From positions 3,658,001-3,722,000 of the forward strand of contig NC_064650.1 of assembly GCF_001723175.1 (NCBI RefSeq): a stretch of 64,000 bases of DNA, given 5' to 3'. The notes below the pieces were generated by a model that was not told the origin of the DNA, made no database searches, and saw only the letters and a list, made by a program, of their open reading frames with translations. The translations under genes were made by a program, and so were the position numbers. Origin of the DNA: Penicillium oxalicum (taxonomy: Eukaryota > Ascomycota > Eurotiomycetes > Eurotiales > Aspergillaceae). Positions 54,534 through 64,000 of this stretch are shown here, in pieces. The stretch's first letter is position 1; each line of letters opens with the position of its first letter.

Positions 54534-57500
54534 ATGATGGCCGAAGAGTACGAGGACATTCTGGACTCTCTCGATAATAACAACAATTATTATTCCGGGA
54601 TCGATGATGATGATCTCTCCTCAAGCCCACGAGTGTCCTCACACTCCACTGATCTTGAAGAGCTCGGTCTCGAGATAGACAAGATCGATATATCGTCCGA
54701 GGATGCATCATGGGTAGATCCTCTTGAGTCCGCAATCACAGCCACCCGCAACGGGTCGGCTTCAGTCCTGAGCACCCTCTCCCAGTTTACTACAATCCTA
54801 TCGCAAACCGGAATTCATGGACCTCGTCTCCTTAAATCAGGCAATCTCGACGCGCAGGCTACCAAAATTGGTTCCGGCGGCCAATTTGTGGTCTTCAAGG
54901 ATCCGATCTTCGAGGGACAGGTCATCAAGCGCGTCAGAGTCCCGCTCTCCACTAAATCCTCAGAACGTTTTGCAAGCAGCATCCAGTACCGTCAGCAGCT
55001 CAAGACGCTAGAATTGGAGATTTTGTCTCTGTGTAATCCTTTGCTCCGATCACATCCCAATATTACAAGCCTACTAGCGTGGGGTTTTGATTATCCCTCG
55101 ACAGATCTGGCAGTGCCGGTTTTGTTTATGGAAGCCGCTATTATGCCTTTGGATGAGTTTCTTCAGGCCGAGTCGCGTTCGTTCGACATCAGATATCATT
55201 TTGCACTGGACATCGCGAATGGATTGGAAGCACTTCATCATCTCAGGATCGTACATGGAGACGTGAAACCAGAGAATGTCCTTGTCTTTACTGGTCGCGA
55301 TGAAAAGGTGCCATTTTGCGCCAAGTTGAGCGACTTCGGTGTCTGTCTTGACTTGGAGGCTTCAAATGGACGTGTTGTTGCTACTGACTACCGCGGTACG
55401 GATGCCTGGCGAGCACCAGAATTGAGCAATGGCAAGCTCACCGACTTTGGTGACTTTGCAGTGGAGTGGATGTTCAAATTTGACGCATATAGCTTCGGGC
55501 TAGTATTGTTGTCGCTGTTTGCCAGCCGCGGCCGGGTTCCTGACTTGGGGAAAGATCCCCGTCAAATTTCAGAGAGGATATCTGGTCTATTGAGAGGCCA
55601 ACAGGACATAGCTTCTGATCTTCGTCTCGAGCTAGGTAAGAGTATCAAAAGTCTCCTTGCGGAAGATCCAAGGGAGCGCAAGGTGCCGAGTGCAAGTATG
55701 CTGAAACTTGACTGCCCTGCATATGCTTTATGGTAAGCACAATCTATGAATTCTTAGGTCTATCACGAGAGGAAGTTCATTCATCAAGCAAACCAGGCTC
55801 GCATCAACTCAGTCGACTACTGTAAACAGTCATGTCGGCATTATTGATCCAGTATACAATAAAGGTCCACTTTTCTGGTACAGGCTTGATCAGAGCATTC
55901 GTACGGAGCTAGAGGTCCAGAATCAGCTCGGAAAAGAAAGCGATGGACCCCCCTTTGGAGGAGACGTCCTCTTTGGGATGGCCCAGACCATCACCGGAGA
56001 AAAACCATCCTATCTCGACCGAATGCTGACCTACCTGGAAGATGCTGTGAAGACGGGATATTCACCAGCAAGAGCTGTATATGCGCAGATCATGACAGCG
56101 CATCGTCGTTCGCCCGGTTTTAGTGCCACCGAGTTGGAGAGATGGGCTTTGCAAGCAGTGTCAGAGGGATACTTCTTCGCAGACACAGCCCGATACGAAA
56201 AGGAAAAAATTGAAATTGCCAAAAAGAAGTTCCGAAACCACGGAGGGTTCTGCTCAGATCCCTTCTTGCTCAAGAAAGAGGCCAGAGCGGCCTTGGACGG
56301 AAATACGGCAGCGGAATGGGTAGCAACGAATGGTGCTGTCGTCGACCGGATTGGTAACACGCTTCTACATGCTGCTGCTACCCTTGGAGCACTTGGTGCG
56401 ATAGAGAGCCTGTTGAATTCCGAAGGAGTGGATATCGATGCGAAGAATGACAACGGCGAGACACCCTTATACAAGGCTTTTCAGGCTGGACAGTCTGAAG
56501 CAATCGATCTTCTGCTACGCCGAGGAGCTAGTCCAGGCACCAAAACTCAGCAAAACCTCACGCCACTTCATTGGTTGTTCATGATTCCCGATTGCTCAAT
56601 TGAAAGAATTGCGAAAGTCATGGTTGATGGCGGCGCGAACGTTAATGCTGTTGTCGAGCCAGCCGTGAAAGATAACAGTGGCGGGTTCCAAGAGAAGATC
56701 CAGATATTTCATTAGTAAGTCAAGATGTTCTTTTCGGGTGGTGAAATGGAAGCTAATGATATACCTGTCGATCAAGTCCCTTTGAGCTTCCACACGGTAC
56801 ACCATTGCACTGGGCTTGCTTCTTTCGGCATAAACCAGCAATGGACACGCTCCTGTCTCTCGGGGCAGACATCAACGCATTTTACCACGGAGGCGACTCT
56901 TCATCTACGCCTTTGGCTTTGATTACTTATTTTGGCGAGGCAGATCTCGTCCGATACTTGATATCGAATGGAGCCGATGGCACACTACTTGACTCAATGG
57001 GACGGAATCCCCTCCATGGAATTTCGAAGTACTTTCCTGATCGACATGGCTATCTCCCTTATCATTGGCATTACTGGATTCGTCATGGGGACTGGGAAAC
57101 CCATCAGGCGAAGATGATGGAGTTGATTCAGACTCTGACGGATTCTGGTGCGGATGTCAACGCAAAAGACAAAGGCTACCCTCCTTTGACGCCAACAGCT
57201 GCTGCCGCCGAACTGGGCGTTTGGAACGGAGGTGCTATTAGCGCCTTCTTAAAGGCTGGAGCCGATATAGAGACATCGCTTCTCTCCGCTGGCGACACAA
57301 TACTTCATACATGGGTGTCAATCGTAGCGCCTCGATTGGACTATCCCGAATCATACCTGTCGACTCTTCAAACTATTGTCGCAGCCATACCCGACATCGA
57401 TATTCGCAATAGATTCGACGAAGACACTCCCCTACATCTACTAGCCACGACCTACCACGATGAGGCCGAATTTGAAGCAGCGTATGAGATTATGGCCGGT

Positions 57501-58322
57501 CACTGCAAGCCTCCAGACCTCAATGCAAAGAACCGCCGAGGGCAGACTCCACTGTCCATAGCACTCGAGACGAATCTGGATCCCGCACGACGAGGTCGCT
57601 TCCTACTCGAGAAGGGTGCCGACCCTCGTATCCTTCATATTCGAGGTCGAGACATCCTCTATTCAATTGTCGATAACGCTACTCTCGCGGACGAACCCAC
57701 CTGCGACTTGATCCGCACATTCTTACTCCATCTCGATCCCAACATCCACAGAGCATATGAGACTCATTTCCTCCCCAATACGAAATGCCACGAAACCCTG
57801 ATTGCAGCCGCAAGCCGTGGGAAACCATCAACAGTGCAGCTTCTTCTCACCCTCGGACTCGTCAAACACATCAACCAAACCGACGAATCCAAATCCCCTC
57901 CCTGGACGGCCCTCGATCAAGCCCTCCACTCGGCAGAAATCAGCCGTCGCGCTCACATCCAAAAATTAGTCTCTTACAGAGCAGGTTCAGCCCGAAAAAA
58001 GGCACTAGAGTCTCATCTCGTCTACGAGACCACTCAAGGGCCCCCACATCGCGCAGCAGAAGCTTACATGTGCTTCCCAGAAGTAATTCGGACCCTGCGC
58101 GCCGCAGGTGCAAAGAGAACCTGTGAAATTCAGGGACTTTCGAGTGGTGATTATATCCAACAGCCTCGTGAATTTGATGAGACTGAGATGAGTCAGTACA
58201 AGTTCACGTCGGAGACGCAGCCAAACAGGGAGATGTGGCAGATTCTGTATGATTCGGCGAAATACAGTGGCCGGGGATGGTGGAATAAGTTGACTGGTGG
58301 GGTTTTCAGTGTCAAGAATTGA
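54534..58322 (+). CDS. Protein kinase with C-terminal ankyrin repeats
   Basis: Three exons (54534-55732, 55797-56714, 56777-58322) with introns of 64 and 62 bp give about 1220 residues. N-tail acidic and Asn-rich (LDNNNNYYSGIDDDDLSS). Kinase domain about 105-395: GSGGQFVVFKDP and VIKRVRV, catalytic loop HGDVKPENVLVF (His 241), LSDFGVCLD (Asp 267), GTDAWRAPELSNG, then DAYSFGLVLLSLF. All catalytic residues are present. A linker is followed by ankyrin repeats (GNTLLHAAATLGALGAIESL, NGETPLYKAFQAGQSEAIDL, TPLHWACFF made at the second splice, DEDTPLHLLATTYHDEAE and others) to the C-terminus. Fungal kinase-ankyrin proteins are poorly known; ankyrins probably recognise a partner or signal. Its divergent partner is a HeLo-like pseudokinase. 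Confidence 0.86.
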
Positions 58323-59477
58323 CGTTTTGAAGGGCTCGGGCTCTTTTTTCTGGTCATTGGTGAGGACGAATAACTTGACTCAAACTATTTGACGTTTTTT
58401 GGTTGAGACGCGAGCTATGCAGTTTCGGTAAACACCGCGAACTTGGCACCGAACCCATACAGATGTGACTAAGGAGGTAGCTCGCTCGTGCATACAGGTA
58501 CGAGCAAAGCAACCTGCAATGCGCTCAGACTACTCAGTGGCGACAGCCATCAGACCCCCGCCTTACCTCCTCAGAGGAACTACAGGTGCCTGATTCGGAC
58601 GGAACAGATTTGAGAAATCAGAATACCAGTAGTAGACTATAAAGCTCGACCGAGATGTCATGCACAATAATTCAACTAGATTTTAAAAACTGGTCACCAA
58701 TGAAGCCATATGAAGCTCCAAAGGCAAAGTAATACAATACTACCTCCCTCCTTCGTGAACGCCGGGTATAAAATGCGCACTTCAGCCGGCGAAACAAGAC
58801 TTGTCCACTCCTAGTGAACGGCACTGTGGATGCTTTGAGAAGTGAAGTCCAAAATGACAGGCCGACCGGCCAAGGGAACGCAGAGAAGCAGCACCAGCAA
58901 ACAATATAGACCCGGAGGACAGCCAGATTCACTGGCACCGAGCACTAGCAGCCAAAATACGGCCCTAGCCACGACCGTGACGGCCACCTTTGCGCCTTCC
59001 TCCTCTCGAGGACTCGGAAAAAAGAAAATAAAATGTAGAGAAGGAGCTCCCGACGACTAATGCAGGGTCGGTCGGGGGAAAGTAGAGGTAGGAAATACAC
59101 GTGGGAAAAGAAAATGGAAATGTGCAAGCGCGTCAACATGTTTTGGACAAAGCCAGAGTAAAATCATAGCAAGCCGAACGTGGTGTTCAAACAGTGTTCT
59201 TCCATGCAGGTTTGCTCAATGTGAGAGCATAGCGAGATAATATGAAACTCCCCAAATGCAGATGTAGAATACCACCAACATCATAGGTCATGCAGGCCAT
59301 GATTTGAAGGCAGCACCGTAAGGCAGGGCATCGTAATGAGTGAAGCTGTGATGAGGCCCTCCAGAATTAGGCAAAAACGCAGCGAAATAGGGAATCGACG
59401 GATACTGGGGCGCCAGAGATGGCTTTGGAAAACAATCGCTGAATATCACCGCCAAGTGAAATGGTACAATGAAAGGT
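58323..59477. other. Convergent intergenic region
   Basis: 1.15 kb between convergent genes. Frames at 58672-59060 overlap on both strands without domain. No gene supported. Confidence 0.55.
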
Positions 59478-61611
59478 TCACGCGTTTTGGTTCCAGTCCT
59501 CTCTCGGCCGTTGAATATCAGACAACAAAGCGTCAAGGTCATTCCAGTTAGAAGTATTCTGCGCAAATCGCCGGTGTTTCCGTGTCATAGTGTGCTATTT
59601 GGTAAGTCAGTATCTCAGGGTACTCGAATACACGATTTGAAATAGTTTGACGAACCTCTTCAAAATCATCAAACTTATCGCGGCAATTCTCACAGTACCC
59701 AGGTTTCGGGTCTCTTCGTCGCTCACTCTTCTGGGGGGCAGCCCCGTCATCCCGTCGCCGCTTGATGCCCGCTCCATCACCCTGAGTGCTTGTGTCCACG
59801 AAGCTCGTTTTCTTGGTATCGGCCTGCTTCGAGGAGAAAGACCCAGATCCGTTACTAGGACGCTGAGGGGCCGCCATGGACCCGGGCACAATGCTGCCAG
59901 TGCCTTTTTCCAAGACTTTTCTCTTTAAGCCATGAACTTCTTTGCTGAGTCCAGCCTTGGCACCAGGTGCTGCAGCAGTAGATGAGATCATCTGAGAGCG
60001 AATCGCCGACGTCACATTAGATGGCTGCACCCCAGACGCAGCAGGCTCCCGGCCACTGTAAAATGGACCGGCGCGAGGGAAATGGAGAGGAATCAAACTC
60101 TCCGAGCTCTTGCGCTCATTATGATCATCCAGGCTAGGCTTCGCGAAAACTTCCTCTTGTTTGAGGGAAGGTTCATCATCGGTCCACTTAGCTTTGGGTG
60201 CATCCGCAATAGGCTTCTTTTCGATAGGGCGCTGCGTGTGAGTGTGAGGGTGAAAGGTTGCCGAGGCCTTGCTCTTGGACTCCTCCGCTTTCTGAAGCGC
60301 TGCCTTTTTCTCTTTCTGCGCTTGACGGAGCCGCTGTCTGTCATATTCCTTCCGGCTTGGTGGTTCGTCGATAAATGGGCATTTGCCCAAAGGAGCGCTC
60401 CGGAACTGTGGCCATGCACCGTCCTGTCGTCTGTTGACTCTAGCGTACTCTCGGACCATAACCGGTTTGGTCTTTTCATTCATGTCGTGAATGTAGATGA
60501 AAGGGCCTTTGAACATCACCATTTCCATTGAGGCGAAAGGATCACGATCAGATGGACCATTGAGCAATTCTTGCCGAAGTACACGAGAGAGGTCGTTCTC
60601 CCCCTTTCCATGGGTAGTGCTCCCGCCAACATGCTTGCTTCGAGAGGCGTTCTCAATTTGGCCACCAATGTCATTATCGTTGATTGTTGTAATCATCCGT
60701 TGCAATTTTTCCAGTGCCCAAATCTTCATTCCCATCTGCCGTGCTCTTTGCAACACATCCATGCTTCCCTGATCTCGGCGACCTTCGGCCTTCAACGAGA
60801 CTTGCAGATGGTCATCTCCGGTTCTCTCGAGCAGAGATGGATTGACGGTCTGTGTGTTGTCTCCGCCGGCCCTGTTGATCTCGTTGCTGGCATCGTCTGC
60901 CGAAGTCGTTGCGTGCACCGCCTCGGGGGGAATCGGACGAGCAGTCACTACATGGGTGACTAGTCGAGAAAAGAACTTCTCCTCACACTGCCGCAAATGA
61001 AATGTCAGAATTGGCCCTGCATATACAGCATGTACGGTCCCATCTCCTCCGGAGATGCCAAACACCAGAACAAGATCCCTTCATCACCAGGGTCACGGCA
61101 GGAAGTGTCAACGTACCGCTCCGAGAGCCACAACTTGGCGAGAGAACTTGCGACGGACATCCTCGGGGATACTGTCGAAGTAAAAGACGAATTGGGGGAA
61201 GGCCTTCCGGTAGTGCCGTTGCCATTGCCGGATCGTGTCGATGGTATCAGCGGTAGGTCTATCGTTTCTGGCCGTCTTGCTTGGAACCACTCTTTCCTTC
61301 TCTCGGGCGGCCACGAGTTTCTTCTCAAATGCACTAGGGTTTGCATTATTGCTTCGACGCGCAAACAGCTTTGACTCGGTGCCTTGGGGGACAATGAGGC
61401 GATTTCGATCCTGTTCTACCGCGTCCATGACGTGCTTCTTAGGGGGAGGTTGACCAAACGGTATATCGACTTGTCCTGATCTTGCTCGTTTAGCTGGGAC
61501 GAGCCCAGCCCGGTGAGGCGAGTTGGTAGCATTCGGCACGTTAGCGAGTGGGCGGCGAGTCGACATATTCAAGGATGTGCGAGGCGACGGCGGCACGAAG
61601 ACAGCAGCCAT
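59478..61611 (-). CDS. Dbf4/NimO regulatory subunit of the Cdc7 kinase
   Basis: Activates the Cdc7/Hsk1 kinase that fires replication origins and supports the S-phase checkpoint. Three exons (61117-61611, 59656-60987, 59478-59594) with introns of 129 and 61 bp give about 647 residues. N-terminal MAAVFVPPSPRTSLNMSTRR; motif N (BRCT-like) FPQFVFYFDSIPEDVRRKFS continuing over the splice to EKFFSRLVTHVVTARPIP; motif M GPFIYIHDMNEKTKPVMVRE; motif C zinc finger CENC (597, 600) with His 610 and His 616 contributed by the last exon, spacing CX2C-X9-H-X5-H as in Dbf4. The middle is Lys/Ser-rich. Start could also be the Met at 61566. Ending the gene at the stop near 59548 would lose both zinc His residues. 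Confidence 0.92.
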
Positions 61612-62421
61612 CAGTGACAATTCGAGCCACTGTAGACGCGTCGAAGGTTGCAATGTCTTGGAGCCTCAAGCTGAAGATGTCTGAGAGGGGTACTCGAGGT
61701 TGAGCACGCGACGTGCCACACGTCTTGCAGGTCTCGGATGAGGTCACAGAAGGATCATGGTCAGACCGAGCAGACAAGTTAGTGATAGACGAGAAAGAAA
61801 AGATCCAAACAAGATAAAAAGGCCCGGGATCGGTCAGTGGAGGAGAAAAGCCCCGGGGACAAGGAGTAGTGAGCGTAGGAGAGGGGAAGTATGTAGGTAG
61901 TTGGGTCGTTCACGTCACGGAAGGAAAAGGCGCAGGGAGTCCGTTCGAAAAGGCAAAGTCGTGCGGGAGTGGAGCCCGCCCGAGTTTGTTTTGACTGGCG
62001 TATGCCGGACAACCACCGCGTGAAGCATGAACCATCAACACGGTCACTGCATCGTATTTGTACAATAAGGCATTCCTTTCCATGGGGTGTCTGAAGTGAG
62101 AGAATGAGCCGGTCTCGTTATGAATCTGAATTTACAGGCATCGGCATAAAATAGTGGAGTTACAGAGGCAACCTTCGCGCCAGCCGATGTATGATTCATC
62201 CGTACCGCGCGATCTGCCCATGTTTCGTCCACCAACCTCCTCGACCAGCCACCGACCGAACAGCCAACAAGGCACCACGCAACCCACCCCCTTTGTAAGG
62301 AGGCCGCACATTCAGGATTGTTGTGATCAAAGATAAAATGGCTTATATTGTACAATTTCTGTTGGGTATATGAGGTGGCTTTTTTCTTTCCTGTCTAGAA
62401 ATACAATCAAGGTCCATCTCT
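61612..62421. other. Intergenic between nimO and icp55
   Basis: 0.8 kb. Upstream region of nimO and 3' end of icp55 (both minus). Frames at 61779-62355 have no domain. Confidence 0.55.
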
Positions 62422-63970
62422 CTATGAGCGCAAAGCCTCAATGTCGGCAACCTGAACAGAAAAACACACCAGAGGTCAGAGACAACGCCTACTAAATGGA
62501 GGAAAGATGGGTGTTCGAGCCGACTTACTTCTTTGACGGCTTCGGGAGTGAGAACGATTGGATGGTCATCACCCACACAAACACTGTCTTCAATACGAAT
62601 CCCAATGCCCCGGAAGTGCGATGGCCAGCGCTCATCGTCAGGGACGTAGATACCACTGAATAAGGTCAGCTCAGTCTCGGGGCCTCAAAAGCCGCGAGCG
62701 AAAGAGATGGGAACTTACGGTTCAATAGTAATACAATTACCTGCTTTGAGATCATATCCTCGGGAGTAGCTGGGGCAGTCGTGCACATCCAGTCCAATGT
62801 AATGGCCTAGGTGGTGTGGGAAAAGGATACCCATGGCCTTCGAACAGAAAAATGAGCAATCAAGGCTTCAGAGTGAAAAGAAGGGCTTCTTACATCTCCA
62901 GAAACATCAAATCCAAGCTGCTTCAATTGATCCTTCAGTCCGCTCTCGGCGACCCCGTGGAGCTTGTCCAATGACATTTTCGAGCTCTCCCGACAGAGAG
63001 CAAGGCAACTTCGATGCACATTCAGGACGGCATTGTATAGATCCCGTTGGGGGTCTGTAAATTTGCCGTTCACCGGCCAAGTGCGAGTAATGTCTGAAAT
63101 GTAGTTTCCGTGCTCCTGCTGCCACGTTAATCAGTGATCCAGAGGGGTCGATGGGAGAGTTAGCTTACACCGCCACCGTCAACTAAGACCAAATCGCCGT
63201 CCCTGGGAAACTTTGTTAGCTCAAATCGAAGAGGAACCTCTGGCTTGTAGTATCACTTACCGAAGGATATCGTCGTTCCTCGTATAGTGGATGCTCAAGG
63301 CGTGCTGTGAGGTTTAGCTGGGAGCTTGGAGGGTCTCGGAAAGAGCTTGCTATACCTTTCCACCTGCGACCACGGGCACAAAGGCATTTCCGTCACAGCC
63401 ATTGGCTTTGAACTGGTACTCCAGATACGAGCAGAGGTCCTTCTCGGTCTCGAATGTCTTTCGCATTGAGTCGGTAAATGCTCTGCCAGATGATTGGCCT
63501 AGCAAGCGCATGTGCACAACCTCATTCTCGCTCTTGCAAACTCGCATTTCTGTCAAGAGGGGCTTGAGTGGGCGGACTCTTCGATGCTCGACGATTTTCT
63601 TGAGCTTTTCGGACGCAACGGTGGGGCCATAGAGGTATCGATGCAGCGAAGATCGTGAACCATCCAAAGCAGGAATGTCGGAGTAGACCTCTGTCGCGCT
63701 AGCGATGATCTTGGGGAGGATATCCGCTATTTTATCGATGTTTCCTGTCTTTGTTCACCCGTGTGTTATTGAGTGCGTCACACATCTATCGCTTTGTCTC
63801 CGAACCCACCTCATCGGCGTTGAAAACATCCACTGCGGCTTGGGTGCCGGACCGGGCACCCTCCCAGAGCTCAGCCTTTGGATCCTTCTCGCGCACGTAA
63901 AGGTGAAAGATATGATTGTCCCCAGAGCCATCGTTCCCAATCACTGCCAGGGCATTTGGCTCATTGAACC
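62422..63970 (-). CDS. Intermediate cleaving peptidase Icp55 (Xaa-Pro aminopeptidase P24 family), 5' end outside window
   Basis: Mitochondrial metallopeptidase that trims one residue from imported proteins after presequence cleavage. Nine exons are in the window: 63810-63970, 63356-63748, 63261-63304, 63169-63202, 62894-63115, 62719-62837, 62529-62655 and 62422-62451, preceded by at least one beyond 64000 (acceptor GCAG at 63971). Eight are listed because the ninth lies off the edge. Introns are 51-77 bp. Pita-bread motifs: ALSIHYTRNDDILR, VDGGGEHGNYISDITRTW (two metal Asp), FPHHLGHYIGLDVHD (metal His), CITIEPGIYVP and GIGIRIEDSV (metal Glu). C-terminus EVADIEALRS. Several acceptors are forced by stops in other frames (AAAG at 63749). 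Confidence 0.9.
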
Positions 63971-64000
63971 CTGCATGTCACCATCCGATGTGTTAGCTTG

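Noticed and set aside
59548..59655. Dbf4/NimO ending at the stop near 59548 with a 36-residue odd tail
   Set aside because: That stretch starts with a 61-bp intron; splicing it adds the two zinc-ligand His residues with exact Dbf4 spacing.

Overview
The window is nuclear DNA from a filamentous ascomycete. Introns are mostly 51-135 bp with GT...AG ends and CTAAC/CTGAC-type branch sites. Gene content and protein similarity (FaeB, tannase, Atg12, PanB, NimO/Dbf4, Icp55) point to Eurotiales (Aspergillus/Penicillium group). Genus and species cannot be fixed by eye. Splice sites below were read by hand; most coding models close in frame exactly.

Layout. (1) 0.4-7.8 kb: two secreted tannase-family esterases, a tannase and a feruloyl esterase B, flank an arginine/glycine-rich protein gene. 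(2) 9.4-23.4 kb: an accessory block that looks like a terpenoid biosynthetic gene cluster. It holds a SAT4/rhodopsin-like membrane protein, an SDR, a cytochrome P450, a UbiA-type membrane prenyltransferase/terpene cyclase-like protein divergent from the P450, a secreted BBE-like FAD oxidase, a GMC oxidoreductase and an MFS exporter divergent from the GMC gene. No PKS, NRPS or transcription factor is present. (3) 24.4-27.8 kb: an unusual flavoprotein/ankyrin-like Trp-rich repeat protein and an ABM-like two-domain protein. (4) 28.5-33.3 kb: conserved genes for a VHS-domain endocytosis protein, the 3'(2'),5'-bisphosphate nucleotidase Met22 and mitochondrial ribosomal uL6m. (5) 34.3-37.5 kb: a Ctr copper transporter divergent from a ferric/cupric reductase, with two TNTGCTCA copper-regulator sites between them. 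(6) 38.4-51.1 kb: an APH-like kinase, a Kar5/Tht1 nuclear-fusion protein, a DUF2011 protein, a LAMTOR/Ego1-like lipidated protein, Ubc8, Atg12 and PanB. (7) 52.5-58.3 kb: a HeLo-like/pseudokinase gene divergent from a kinase-ankyrin gene. (8) 59.5-64 kb: the Dbf4/NimO subunit of Cdc7 kinase and a 5'-truncated Icp55 peptidase.

Most striking signals. The ubc8 gene only reads as a canonical E2 enzyme if it contains microexons of 8, 3 and 1 nucleotides, the last between two back-to-back introns. The UbiA/P450 cluster is a candidate for an unassigned membrane-cyclase terpenoid pathway. The divergent HeLo-like pseudokinase and kinase-ankyrin pair resembles an executor/sensor cell-death module and I know of no description of such a pair.
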